64,000 bases of DNA. Source: Benincasa hispida. Lineage: Eukaryota; Streptophyta; Magnoliopsida; Cucurbitales; Cucurbitaceae. Shown one piece after another: positions 11,409-23,665 of this stretch. Position numbers and translations under genes: made by a program. The notes beneath the pieces were generated by a model. That model did not search any database and had not been told where the DNA came from. It saw only the letters and a program-made list of their open reading frames with translations. The stretch lies in assembly GCF_009727055.1 (NCBI RefSeq), contig NC_052353.1, positions 42,752,586 through 42,816,585 on the forward strand, given 5' to 3'. How positions within the stretch are numbered: the stretch's first letter is position 1; each line of letters opens with the position of its first letter.

Positions 11409-12330
11409 TGTAACAACCCCTTCCATAAATAACTATGAAATTTAAGATGTTGAAAATCAGCAACACTTCTACACGTCCGAGTTGAGAACTGTGAAAACGG
11501 CCATGAAGTTAAGAAAGTCTTATATACTAAAAACATATATCTGAGCCTACCATGTCACAGGAAAAAACTTCATATGTGTAGTGACGAAACTGGTCATACT
11601 ATATAATGCGTCATCTGAAGTTACGTACCAGAACAAATCTAATCAATTGAAAACTACTTCTACTCTAGAAGCACCAACTGTGATGTCTTTCCTAGGGTCT
11701 ACATGTCTAAGAATAACTCTATCTAATTAAGCCTCACATTCATGAGAAACTCATCATAAGATTCTATACTATCATGGGCTATAAAACTGGCTTGAGCCAA
11801 TCCTCAGATTATTCTTTAGCTTTAAAACAATCACATATCATTACTTAGACCCTATTGTGGATGAGTCTAAAATTCCCTCTGAAAATGAGGTTTTGAAGTC
11901 CCTGGATGCTAAAGCGCCAAGCAGAAGCTGGTGGGCATGTAACGACCCGAGTTCAGGAAGGGTACATGAATGAACCGGTATCACATCTGAATGAGAGGAA
12001 TCCTGAGGACATGAAAGTATGGTTAAGAAAGGCTTAAAAGAATTGAAAGTTACTACCTATACCAACAAGGTGCACCTTCCTTTTCATTGGCTCAATCATA
12101 AGAACCCTATGTTGGGTGACCTCTTGGGAATTTTCCTAGGATGCATGTGAGTGAGGACAAAGCATGCTGAAAGGACCCGTGTTGGTTTATGGGGACAACT
12201 TTCACTTCTAAAGCATTCAAGGCAAGGGAAGAAGGGAGGATGACATAGCCAGGTCGTAGAGGATGTAGGGGAATGCCGAGGCCATTAGGGGCCGAATCCC
12301 GATTCCGAATCCTGGGTCTAGGGCGTTACA
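11409..12330. mobile_element. unclassified terminal part of the gypsy insertion
   Basis: This segment contains two LTR-like starts, TGTAACAACCCC at 11409 and TGTAACGACCCGAG at 11939, and ends GGGCGTTACA at 12330. 11939-12330 (392 bp) has matching inverted ends TGTAACG/CGTTACA and could be a short LTR. Its interior does not resemble the 8201-10433 LTR by eye. It lies inside the same ATTAA-flanked insertion, so the whole 4.1 kb behaves as one composite insertion. I see no coding sequence. Confidence 0.5.
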
Positions 12331-12505
12331 ATTAAGATCGCGTTAACCTAGGTTATTTAATAAATGAAATAGTCAGTTTTAACAGTAAAAAATCGTTATA
12401 AAGAAAAGTGACTATTTTCGTTCACTCACATGTCTCAACATGAACGATCTAGCACTTTATAACTCTTTGTAACAACTACAGAGTGGGCCGCAACAATAAG
12501 CACTC
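12331..12505 (-). mobile_element. family A LTR, second part of the split copy
   Basis: It resumes with ATTAAGATCG and follows the sister LTR (13864-13950 and beyond) through gtcagttttaacagtaaa and the aagtgactatt block. Similarity fades near 12505. Together with 7602-8200 it is one LTR cut by the gypsy insertion. Confidence 0.8.
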
Positions 12506-12559
12506 TATATCATTAATTTTGGCAGCAACTAAAGCATGTTCATCAATCACAAGAGGGTT

Positions 12560-14315
12560 TGAAGCCATACCTTTGTAAAACTCTTTGAAATCTTGATTCT
12601 CGGCTGAAAATTACTCTGAATCTTGCTGTGAACCACCTCAAGATCTTCCTCACTATTCTCTTGGAGCTTTAGATTGAGTTGTGGGACTCAAAAGCAACTT
12701 GAATGAAAGGAAACTTGGGGAAGAATTCACTGCTACAACCCACTTGAAGAACAACTTGAACACGAATTTTTCAGCAAAAACTCTATAGATGCATGCCTCA
12801 ATTCCACTTCAATCTTCTTTATTTATTGCAGGTCTTTCAAGTAAAGAAGATAGTCGCATGAGATGCAGCTCATTCTTAGAGTTATTGAAGCCAAATATAA
12901 GTGGGTTTGGTGTGAGCTAGTTGAAGGTTTAATGGATAGAAACCATTTTGTGTTGTTTTCAAGCCAAATGATTTCAAAAAATCAATATCATTTCAAAATT
13001 TGAAAATATTATCAATTTTGCAAAATTAATTTCATAAATTAATTTTCTAATAAAATTAATAAATAATTATTTAAATAATTTAATTAATTCTAATTAATTC
13101 AATATCAAATATTAAATTAATTTTACACAATTCCACCTTCAAATATTTAAATAATATTTAAATATTAATTCTCATATTCCGTTTAATTCTTAGAAATAAA
13201 CGTGTAATTATATCTCATATAATTACTAATTCCTTTAATTCTAATTTGAACATTTCAAATTAACTTATCACGCTACTCGAAAGCTAATCCTTTTACGAGC
13301 TAGTAGGGGGATTTCACAGACTTACAGATCATGGGCTCCAACGATCCGAGATTAATTGGTTAAACTCATTACACTGATTAACCCCAATTCGTTAACTAAT
13401 GGGTCACTCCACTAAAGTCCATAGTTGAACTCCCCTCACTGTAGATATATTATGTCCACTCAATATAACCATGATCAGTAAGTCGATCCTTCACAGGTCG
13501 TTCGTAATAACAGCTGGGTCAAGATCACCATTTTACCTCTATAAATACATCTCGTTCCTTAAGTTCCACTGACCCTCCAATGAACAATTTGATTCATAAT
13601 ACTTATGAATCAAGTTCTTTCTGTACCATGAGAAGGCAGGACCCCGATTGTTCAAGACTTGGAATCAGTACTTAAGAGAACAACCTATCTGCTAACCCTA
13701 AATCGGGTAGGAGTGAATTCCATCTTGCAGGGCTATGTCCCCAGCTATTCATTCGGTCTTATCCCCAAATTGGAAGGCTTATTGAGCAGTGCTATTGGAC
13801 TACTCTCACCCATGTAGATCAAAGGATAATCTCGAACAAACAAGAGTTCATAGCTAGCTTAGGATTAAGATCGAGTTATCCTAGGCTACTTAAAATAAAA
13901 TCGTCAGTTTTAACAGTAAACTATCGTTATAAAGAAAAGTGACTATTTCGTGGTCCAGTCTATATGCAAACTCATTGCATAGGATGCTCCTACTCACATA
14001 CCTCTACATGAATGATCTGGGGATTACATCATTTGTACTACCCACAAAATGGGCCACATTCTATAGTGTTACCAAGATGAGATATCCAATTTCATTCATA
14101 TACTTATTAGACCATTTAGGCTATAAACTATTAACTTGATCCTGTTTATGTCACCACATAAAGTTAAAGTATTCACACTATAGCCATGGATATGTTCATT
14201 GGATTTTCATAATAGAATGCAAAATCAACAACTTTATTGAATAAATTACTCAATAATATTTTCTTGATAAATAGAATGTTTAACATGAACTACGAGTTCT
14301 AGGACATTTCCAACA
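12560..14315 (-). mobile_element. family A LTR
   Basis: On the minus strand the LTR starts at 14315 with TGTTGGAAATGTCC. It contains the family A conserved block (13220-14110) and the AT-rich middle (12990-13140). The left end is not certain, because I found no primer site or clear CA terminus there. Open frames in it (for example 13939-14139) are chance. Confidence 0.75.
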
Positions 14316-15299
14316 GCAGTGTGCCCAGGAAAGATAATCCATTGATATTAAAGAGTAAAACAATTACAACGTAGTAATTATCTATAACTCAACGACTACT
14401 ATCATGACTCACATAGAACCCAACTCACAAATTACCTAAGATCCCCATAAATGTGAGACTTTCTCTCGATTGTACTTAGGTTCCCGTTAAGTGTGATAAT
14501 ATCAGTGTTGAACAATTTGACTTCCAACAGTGTGTGAAACTCTTCTCCGCCTGATTATCTTCCTTTTAATTCAGTGAACTCCCTTCACTAACGAATCTTA
14601 GGTCCTCCCTAGGATGGAGAAATCCTTATTGACACTGAAGTCTTAGGCTCCCCTAAGATCAATAATTCCTTCTCTTCAGTGATGCCTTTGGCTCCTCCTA
14701 AGATAGAAGTTATCTTGAAGTTCTTGACTATTAAAGCAATGAATTTGCACAACGGAATATAATGAGCAAAGATCAAAGCACCATGTTGCACAATTCGTCC
14801 ACTAAGAACAAAGATATTCTCTCACTATGAACAAATGCGGCAACCCTAAATTAAAGCACTTATTTTTCTTTTAAAAAACTTTGGCCAATTAAGGAAAGAA
14901 TTTTTAAAAATATCTCTCCTTCAGTCAAATAAGTTGCGCCATAAATAAGAAAATATCGGGCAAAATACATCTGATGAAATTTACCAGAGTAGGAAAGAAC
15001 AATATTCCGTATATAATTTCCAAATTATGAAAGAATATTATTCTGCAGAAAATAGTATTGTGTGAGGCAGATGTTAAGACTTCATTTGTGACAACAACAA
15101 AAGCCACCATAAGTTGCCTTAGAAAAAAATATAGAGCCAACCAATAAATTGAAGGACATGTGAATACCTGCAACGAAAAAGATCGTGTCCCATTTTTATT
15201 TTACAAAACAATATAGAGAAGAGGACGAAAACATGGATTAAACAAGGTCAATGAAGCATGTTGTTCACAATGATTAGAGAGAGAGAAAAGAGGGAATTT
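14316..15299. other. unclassified sequence, probably decayed repeat
   Basis: There is no coding sequence here. The part from 14520 to 14720 repeats a phrase (cttaggctcccctaagat, cctccctaggatgga, ctcctcctaagatagaag), suggesting a short degenerate internal repeat of about 60-70 bp. 14920-15290 is AT-rich and featureless apart from a purine tract near 15280. I cannot assign it to a family. Confidence 0.4.
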
Positions 15300-17138
15300 C
15301 AAGAACTCACCCTTGAAGAAATTAGTCTTCTCGCTTCCTCCTCTGATGTATTGCATGAGCTCAAATTGTCTCTTTTTTTCCTAGTTTCACAATCACAACA
15401 ATGCAGCAAACACAAAGAAACACCACCATAAGGAGTCCTTGATATTCTGTAGGATGAGAATCGACTGAGAATTTGTGGACTTCCGTGGGATTAAATTTTG
15501 GGAAAAAGGGAGAACCGATTTTGATGAGAGAATCTCTTTTTCACATAGGGAACTCAAAGAAGATGGAGAGAAGGAGAGCAAGCCTATAACCACTTCCCTG
15601 TATTTTCACGATTTGTAGAGAGATTAAAGGGGAAGAGAGAGGAAGTTATACTCCCTCTAATTTATTTGAAATTAAAAAATTTCAAAACAAAACTAATTAC
15701 ATTAAACTAAATTTAATATAATTAAAACATACTATATATTAGATCTCATATGACATACAACTTATAGTTTATTATATCGCATATAACACAACCTATAGGT
15801 TATTAATCTCTCATATAGCCTATAGAATTAATATGAATCATATTCATATTAATTTTAACCTATAATTTTGTATGAATCATGTTCATATAATTAATATTTA
15901 AATCATGTTCAAATATTTATTTCTCTCATTAAAACTTTATATTATAATGTATCATATACAGTATATTAATTATATCTTATATAATTAATTCTTTTCAAAT
16001 TAATTCAAAATTAATTTGAACAATTCAAATTATTTCAAAATTAATTTGATTCTCATTAGTCCTAATTGAGCTAACAATGGGACCTTATGAACCTATAGGT
16101 TGAAGCTCCAATGATACTTGATTAATTAATTATACTCTTTATTTAAATTAATCAACCTTCATTAACTGTCGGTCACTCCATCAAAGACCAAAAGCTGCAC
16201 TTTTCGCACTATAGATATATTTCTGTGTCTGTTGGATATAACCAATCAACGGTACATCAACCCATCGAAAATTGCTCTAAGTACAGTTTGGTCAAAATTA
16301 TTTTTTTACCTCTATAGTTACATCTAAGTCCTTAAGTACCATTGTTCCCTTTAATGAACAATTAGTTATAGTACAACTATAACTAAACCCCTCTCGGGCT
16401 AGGAGAGGGTATGGTGCTACATTTTTCAAGCCCTATAATCAGCCCTTAAGAGAACAATTTGTTACTTATCCTAACAGTAGGGAAGGAGTGAATTCCTTCT
16501 TGTGTAGCTGCATTCCCAACTCCCCAATTAGACGAATCCGCAAAGTGGTAGGCTTATTAAGTCGGTGAAGCTGGCCACCCTCACCCATACAGATTAAAGG
16601 ACTGTCCTCATAAATAGGAGTTCACAATTCACTCAGGATTCAGGTCAAATCACCTATGATCATCCTGGTGAAATAAAAGTCTCTTCTAGCAGCGGTGTTA
16701 TAAAGAGAGTCTATCCATTTCGTGGTCTGGTCTTATACAAACTCTTTGTATATGATACTCCCACTCACATGTCTTCACATGAATGATCAAGATCAGATCA
16801 TTGGTAGCACTTTACAACAATTATAACAACTACAAAGTGGGTCGTATTCGTAGTGTCACCAAGATAAGGTACCCAGCCTTATCCATCCACTATAGACCGT
16901 TCAGGTTATCAATTAAAGATCGCCCACTTGTATGTCTCCATATACATGTTTAAGTTACAGCAGATAACATTGAATATTAGTTTATTGGTTTTTGGGTTAA
17001 TGCAACTAGATGTCGAATAAAATATCTCTTATTTTATTAGAGGTATTTTATTAGATAAAGAAAATGTTTGTATAAATACAATTACAAACTATAAGATCAC
17101 GAGGTTTAAGGCATCAACCCCAGCATAAATCTCCAACA
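15300..17138 (-). mobile_element. family A LTR
   Basis: The minus-strand start is at 17138 (TGTTGGAGATTTATGC). The conserved block at 16060-16680 matches 28120-28740 and 52860-53320. The left part (15300-15700, GA-rich, with gagagattaaagggg) matches 37700-38080 of another copy. The left boundary is approximate. This LTR sits only 0.5 kb upstream of the transporter gene and points away from it. Confidence 0.78.
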
Positions 17139-17663
17139 TACCCATCTTTTTTTTTTTCAAAACAAATTTTTGAATAAATAACCCACCAATCCAAACAAAA
17201 TATTCTATGGTTTGGTTGGGTTGGAAATAAGGATTTTTTGGATTGAGAAAATTCACAACTCAGAGAGTTGAATTAGATTTAAAATATATAATGTCTCAAT
17301 CAAACCTAACTAGCCATGAAACCGCTACTACAGTTTATTAAAATTTCATACAACAGAAGACTTTTATCTTGTTTGAAATTTGTAAAGATAATCTTGCAAA
17401 AAGGACAAAAATAGTTGCTAAAGGTAAATAAAAGCCACATACAATTTTAGGTAGCCTTCACTCTGAAGTATATAAGCCGCCAAAAAAGGGAAAAATTCCC
17501 TTAACATATACTGTTTACCCTAGTACTTAGCTTATCCATTTGAAGAGACAATGAACTTTATGACCAAATATTAAAACTTCAATATACAAAAAGAAGTATT
17601 TGTAACTACAAAATTCAGAACCTCAATTATTTCCACACAGACCCTTATTAGCTCTGTGCAGCA
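17139..17663 (+). promoter_or_regulatory. promoter and 5' UTR of the transporter gene
   Basis: Intergenic sequence between the family A LTR and the start codon. A good TATA box, TATATAAG, lies at 17469-17476, about 190 bp before the ATG, which would give a 5' UTR of roughly 160 bases. A pyrimidine-rich stretch precedes the ATG. The rest of the stretch is AT-rich, with no other gene seen. Confidence 0.6.
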
Positions 17664-20037
17664 ATGGCTGACCGGAAAGACGAAATGTCCTCAATTTCCG
17701 GCCACTCCGGTCTTCCTCCGACAATCAACCCTAAACAGAACAAGTACGCTTTCGTCTGTGCAACCATGACTTCCATGGCTTCGGTCTTACTCGGCTACGG
17801 TCAGATTATCATCTCACTCTTCTTTTCATCTCAATCGTCATCAGTACAGTTATATAATTAAATTTACTATAACCTACTTTTTATGACTTTGTAATAGATG
17901 TTGGTGTAATGAGTGGAGCGGTGATTTTTATTCAAAAGGATTTCGGGATCTCTGACGTGAAGGTGGAAATTCTTCTTGGAATTATAAGCCTTTACTCGAT
18001 GGTAGGTGCCGTCGTCGCTGGCAGAACTTCCGATTGGATCGGCCGCCGTTACACTATGGGCCTCGCTGCTGCATTCTTCTTTCTCGGAGCTGTTCTTATG
18101 GGCTTGGCTACCGACTACTCGTTCCTCATGTTCGGCCGGTTCTTTGCCGGTGTCGGCATTGGGTTTGCCGGATTGATTGCTTCTATTTATACGGCTGAGA
18201 TTTCTCCGGCGGCCTCTCGCGGTTGCTTTACCTCATTTCCGGAGGTCCCATCTCTATCAACTTTGCACGTATATTCCAATGATCAAAACTTTTTGAGTTG
18301 CATTTATTTCTTTGATACCATATTTTATTACTTTGATAATTAAAATATATATTTTTTAAATAATGCTTTAAATTTTGTACATTGCATATATTATACAAGT
18401 ATCATGTATAAATGTTATTTCAACGTTTTGTTTTGTTTTATTTATTTATTATTATTATTTTTTTTTTTTGTTAAACACGTTTGAAACAAGATTCAAATTA
18501 TGACATTTTTATTAAAAAAATATATAGATATTTTAAGGGGAAATTAAAACTTTATTTAGTCCACAAATTTTTAAAAGTTTAAAGATATATCTGTGTTCAT
18601 CAACTTTTAAAAGTTTCTAATGAGCCATAAATGAGTTGAATAGATCTAAGAACTTTTTAAAATATTTAATAAATATGTGAAGTTTAATCCGTAAACTTGT
18701 AGTTGTATTTACCGAATCATTGACCTATTTGATATTTTTAAAATTTATCGATCTATTTATAAAATTGAAAATTAAAAATTAAAGATTTATTAATCACAAG
18801 ATCGAAAGTTTAGAAACTTAATTATTTGATACAATTAGCGACTTATTAAACACCGAAGAAATAGACAAAAATTTCAAAGTTAATCTCGTAATTTAACGAG
18901 CTAGGATTTTTTTGTTCTGAAACAGAGTTAAGAATTTATTTTAATGATAATTAATTTTGTTTGCAGCTTTTCATTAATTTCGGGATATTGCTAGGTTATG
19001 TTTCGAATTTTGCCTTCTCCAAGCTCCCAACTCACTTAAGTTGGCGATTCATGCTAGGAATCGGCGTAATTCCCTCGGCCATCTTAGTAATAATCGTCCT
19101 TATAGTGCCAGAATCGCCAAGTTGGCTTGTAATGAAAGGCCGAATCGCCGAAGCCAAACGAGTCCTCGAAAAAACATCGGTTTCTATCGAAGAATCTCAA
19201 CAAAGACTTGCTGACATCAAAATCGCCATAGGCATTCCTCCAAACTTCTGTGGTACAGACGACGTCGATGCTGCCATTTCAGTCTCAAACCAAAGCACCC
19301 GACGTGAAAATGTCTGGAAAGAACTCTTCCTCCATCCGACTCCGTCAGTGCGCCACATCTTGATCGCCGCCATCGGACTCCATTTCTTCCAACAAGCCTC
19401 TGGCAACGACGGCGTTGTTCTTTACAGCCCAAGAATTTTCGAGAAGGCCGGAATCACGTCATCCGATCACAAATTACTTGCCACGGTTGCCGTCGGAATC
19501 ATCAAAACCACCTTCATCTTAGTTGCTACATTCCTCCTCGACCGAATTGGACGACGTCCATTGATCCTCATTAGCGTTGCTGGCCAGACGTTTTCACTCG
19601 CTATCCTAGGGTTCAGTCTGACAATTATTAATAACTCGCACGTGAAAGTCACGTGGGCTATAATCCTATGTATAACTATGCTACTATGTGACGTGTCATT
19701 TTTCTCCTTAGGACTCGGCCCTATGACATCAGTTTACACATCAGAGATATTTCCATTGAGACTACGTGCTTCAGGAGTGAGCTTGGCTATAATCGTTAAC
19801 AGAGTTACGAGTGGGGTTGTCACAATGACGTTTTTATCCCTGTACCACGCGCTTACCATTGGCGGTGCATTTTTCCTGTATGCCGGGATTGCCGCGGTGG
19901 GTTGGCTATTTTTCTTTGTGGTCTTCCCGGAGACGAGAGGTCATAATTTGGAGGATGTCGAAGGGCTTTTTGGTAACTTCCTTTGGAGCTTGAAGAAAAA
20001 TAAGGGTAGAGCAATGGAAGTGGAACTAGAAGGATGA
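17664..20037 (+). CDS. polyol/monosaccharide transporter (MFS sugar porter), 3 exons
   Basis: Three exons, 17664-17799, 17898-18244 and 18967-20037, joined by GT-AG introns of 98 and 722 bp, give 517 residues, the usual length for plant polyol transporters. The joins restore GYDVGVMSG (codon split 1/2) and SFPE|LFINFGILLGY (phase 0). Visible signatures are the sugar-porter repeats GRTSDWIGRR (87-96) and DRIGRR (353-358), QQASG (303-307), and PETRG (482-486) before a short cytoplasmic tail. Twelve membrane helices are expected, with a long loop at about 220-285. Known relatives carry polyols and hexoses with protons across the plasma membrane or tonoplast. Several conserved residues differ: PESPS (S213) for PESPR, GPMTS (S416) for GPxTW, and N308 in QQASGND. 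These suggest altered substrate use or early decay, though the frame is intact. The antisense open frames at 19197-19652 are shadows. Confidence 0.93.
17800..17897 (+). other. intron 1 of the transporter gene
   Basis: The donor GTCAG follows ctcggctacg, and the acceptor AATAG precedes atgttggtg. The 98-bp AT-rich intron is phase 1. Splicing gives GYD|VGVMSG, the conserved TM1 exit of this family. Confidence 0.88.
18245..18966 (+). other. intron 2 of the transporter gene
   Basis: The donor GTCCC follows ttccggag, and the acceptor TTTGCAG precedes cttttcattaa. The 722-bp intron is AT-rich and phase 0. It lies at the SFPE/FINFG position where polyol transporter genes commonly carry an intron (recalled). 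It contains a T-rich run near 18460 and no other feature. Confidence 0.87.
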
Positions 20038-20240
20038 ATGATGAAGATTTGGGAATGGCTCATTCAGGTAGTCGTTAAATTAAAATTTGAAATAATGTTT
20101 CCATTAGACTTCCTATGATCATGTTATTATTCTATTTCATCAAGTTTATTTTGTCGAATTTTATTTAATAGACATGTAGTATATTATTAATAATATAATT
20201 GGTATCAATCTGACTTAGAATCTGTTTTGATTGACTTAAT

Positions 20241-20246
20241 AATAAA
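20241..20246 (+). terminator. possible poly(A) signal AATAAA
   Basis: AATAAA about 205 bases after the stop codon is at a plausible distance for the 3' end of the transporter mRNA. Plant poly(A) signals are loose, so this is only a candidate. Confidence 0.4.
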
Positions 20247-20249
20247 ATG

Positions 20250-21938
20250 ATTTTCAAAAAATTCAATTTTATTTAAATATTTTTGATAAAATGAATGAAA
20301 AATACACTTAAAAAGCTATTTTGAGTGGTTGTCAAACACTCCAATTTCTTCTAAAATAACTAATTTTGTAAATTAAACACTCGAAAATATCTTCAAACAC
20401 ACCCTTAATGATATGGATAATTCAACCAACCCCATCCAGTATATTTTTTAGTTTGGTTATCAACTTATTTGAGCTAAATTGGTTTATGTTTACCTAAAAT
20501 TAGTTTTCAAAATTACTCAAATGTATTAATAATGTTTAATTTTATTTAATCTCAATTCTTCTACACTATTTCTTTTCTAAATGCTCATAAAAAATAAATT
20601 TGTTTAGTCTTTCACATATAAATTTTTAAGAAAATATAATGAAATTGAGTGGTTGACATTAGTTATTTTTTAAAATTAAATAAATAGATGTTTTACACTT
20701 TAACCATTTACCTTTTCTTAAAACAAATAATCCAATAAATAAATGAAATCTTTGAATAAAAATACGAAACCAATCTAACCAAAAATATTTTATCATTGGA
20801 TTGGATTTCATTCATTATTTAGTTATAAGAATTATTTGAAATAAAAAAAGATTACAAGTCGAAAATATAAAACAAGTCTATAAAGTGTCTCGACCATATC
20901 AAATCAACCTAGAAACATCTCTATTTATAGTGTATAGAGGTTTAACTTTTGAATGGGTAAGTGTCTCTTTCTAAGCTAGAATTAGTATGTCAATGTAACT
21001 TTTAATGCAATTTTGTTACTTATAATTAGTCATGGACCAATTAATCACATGGGCTTTTAACATTATTTTATGGTTTAATCCTCTCAAGTAGTTTATTTTT
21101 TTATAGGAAAATTTATAGTATGTCAATGTAGCTTTTAATGTATTTGTTACTTATAATTAGTCATGGTCCATTAATCACATGGGCTTTTAATATTATTTTA
21201 TGGTTTAATTATTTTCATATACGATAAATGTCAAATTATTTATAGAAACAGTAAAAAGAAATATTGATTAACACTAATGGGTCGTTTGATTTGAGGAAAT
21301 AAATGGTGGGAATGAGTATGGATATATATAATCGGATATATAAAATCCTTGTTTGGTTGAAGAATTTGAGGTATTTTCTTGGGAAAATATTTTTTTCAGG
21401 CATCAAGGATGCCTCTTTTTGTATGTTTTTTTTATTCCCACAGTAATTGTTGAGTTTTTAATAAACTCTCATTTTTGCTTTTTTTTTTTTGCTCCATTTT
21501 TTTTATTCATTTTCCATCTGTTTTTTTATCCATTATTTTTCTTTTCCTTTTATATTTAGTATTTCAACCTTTTTTAATCATTTTTCTGCTTTATGTGATA
21601 TTTTTACATGTTTTTATTTTCTATGTTTCTTTAATACATTTATTTTATTTATTTTTCCTTCTTCATTATATATTATTCATCTTTTTCTATTTTAAATTTT
21701 TCTTTTAATTTTACTATTTTATTTTCTTTCATTCTTATCATTTTATTCTCATGATTTTTCGTTCTATGAATAAAGTTTAAATTAAATTATTTTGTTTGAA
21801 ATTATGATGTAAATTAATTATTGAAAGGTAAATTTGGTTTAATTTAATACTTTATAATTGTTCATTATTCTAGTTACCTTAATTATAAATTACTCATTTT
21901 ACAAATGCTTGTAATTAATAATTTTATTATTATTATTA
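20250..21938. other. AT-rich intergenic region
   Basis: There is no gene here. The plus strand at 21475-21730 is strongly T-rich, and the open frames there (21353-21708) are low-complexity. A direct repeat of about 95 bp is listed separately. Confidence 0.7.
20982..21210. repeat. direct repeat, two copies of about 95 bp
   Basis: 20982-21078 and 21115-21210 share agtatgtcaatgta, ttgttacttataattagtca and cacatgggcttttaa with a few differences, offset by 133 bp. I do not recognise the family. It could be the remnant of a small element or a local tandem duplication. Confidence 0.8.
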
Positions 21939-22156
21939 GAGGGATTTTTAAATATAAATAACTGGGTTAAAATAATAACAACCTATAGCAAAAATACAAA
22001 AAACCTAAGGAAGTTGCAGCCCGACCAAAGCCCGAAAATGGTGTGAAATACCAAAACAGCCCAACCCGATTTTTCCTCTTCAGCTGATTTTTTCCTCCAA
22101 CATTTATCTCCTTCTTCAACGATTAACTGTTCATCTTCTTCAGCAGATTTCGTTCA

Positions 22157-22193
22157 CTCTTCTTCTTCTTCTTCTTCTTCTTCTTCTTCTTTC
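22157..22193. repeat. CTT microsatellite
   Basis: An uninterrupted run of about twelve TTC/CTT triplets inside the left part of the MULE. Confidence 0.95.
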
Positions 22194-22521
22194 ATCATAC
22201 TGCTTCCCGTCAACTTGGTTATTTTCCATCACGCTGCTTCACGACACTTCTTTGATTATGAAGCAGCGTGATTGTATCAGTAGTTATTTTCCAAAACTAC
22301 TGCGGTGATTGTATCAGTTTTATAAACTTTTGTATATGTGTTAGATAAAATTATATCAGGTACATGATGAATAAACCACTATCAAATATATGTCTAGTAC
22401 ATCATGAATTCTATCATTGATAGACAATGATAGAAGTCTATAAATGTCTGTTAGTGATGGTCTATTAAAAAAGAACATCATTGTAAGCTCCATCTCACTT
22501 GGGGAAAGAACTGCTCAGTGA

Positions 22522-23150
22522 GCTCTGATACCACTTATTGTACCAGATGACTATGATCTTCACGTTCACAATCACAAAACACTTAGATTTAACGGTCAAT
22601 AACAATTCAAGAATCAGGGGAGGTAGTATGTTGAGGCTTGAAATTCTTCTGTCGTTTACCAAATGGCAGCTCAATCATGTAGACGAAGCTCCAAGAACTA
22701 AATGATAGTTCAATTATGTAAACAATTAGATGAAACGCTAGACGATCGTGTGGATGACAGTTGATTGGAGCTAGATGATCGTGTAAACGACAGCAGATGA
22801 GCTAAACAATCGTATAGACGATTAGACGCGAAGCTAAACGATTGAGTACATGATGTGATGGGAACTACACGATCGTGTAAACGATACTTTAGTAAATTCT
22901 AAATGATCGTAGAGTTAGAAAGAAAAGACACAGGAGTTTAAGTGGTTTGGTCAAAAGGCCTACGTCCACTGTGCATGTTATAAAATAAGTTGTTGAGGAA
23001 GAAACTAAAAAAGAAAGTTGAACGGCCATTTTTCTTCCTGGTTTATTCTGTGTACGAAGAATGAGGAAGTTGAGCTATTTACAAGAGTTTAAGCAGTCCT
23101 TTGGAGCATTTTTGCAAGAGTTTGGATGTTGACATTGTCAATTTGCTTAT
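22522..23150 (-). mobile_element. possible small LTR fragment with primer binding site
   Basis: GCTCTGATACCA at 22522-22533 is the reverse complement of the initiator tRNA-Met primer site. It is followed after a short spacer by TGTACC at 22539, which could be the 3' end of a minus-strand LTR. The stretch to about 23150 carries CGATCG-type repeats (22735-22905) like those in family A LTRs, and no coding sequence. The right end is not defined. Confidence 0.45.
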
Positions 23151-23554
23151 CTCAAACTATTTTTTGGTTGACATAAATATATTTAAACTGCTATCAGTAT
23201 CTATCAATGTTTAAATATATATTATATACTTTTGAAGTCTTTCAATTCCATAGTTTACTGATAGACATTGATAGACATCTATCAGTGTCTATCAACTCTC
23301 AACTCAATTACTATAATGCTATAATGCTTTTAGTTTTAATGCCAAAAGATTAATCAGCCATGCATAATCCTAATATTGCAACAACTTTTACATAAAAACT
23401 GAAATCAATATATAAATTTTAATAACCAAAACTAATATACTGTATCATATTGTAAAGAAGAAACATTGACTTTCAAATTGACCATTAGACAAGTTCAGTA
23501 TCAATATCCATGATCAGTTCATCAAATATCTTCATTTCATAATAGCAGTGATAT

Positions 23555-23665
23555 ACACTGATTGAAAGATATCAGTGGATATCAACATAATGGTATATCG
23601 CATGTATAAATGATAGACACTGATAGAAATCTATCAGTGTCTATCAGTATATATCAGTGTTTGTA
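23555..23665. repeat. TATCACTGATAG-type palindromic repeat tract
   Basis: Repeats of gatagacactgatag and its complement lie downstream of the MULE transposase. Smaller tracts occur at about 22405-22460 and 23215-23300. Confidence 0.85.

Noticed and set aside
19197..19652. Antisense open frames within exon 3 of the transporter
   Set aside because: Shadows of a GC-rich exon; no independent support.
21285..21360. Possible MITE starting gggtcgtttgatt
   Set aside because: I could not find a matching inverted end or target duplication.
22090..22300. Possible host exon around the CTT run
   Set aside because: The open reading is short and the stretch is part of the MULE end region.
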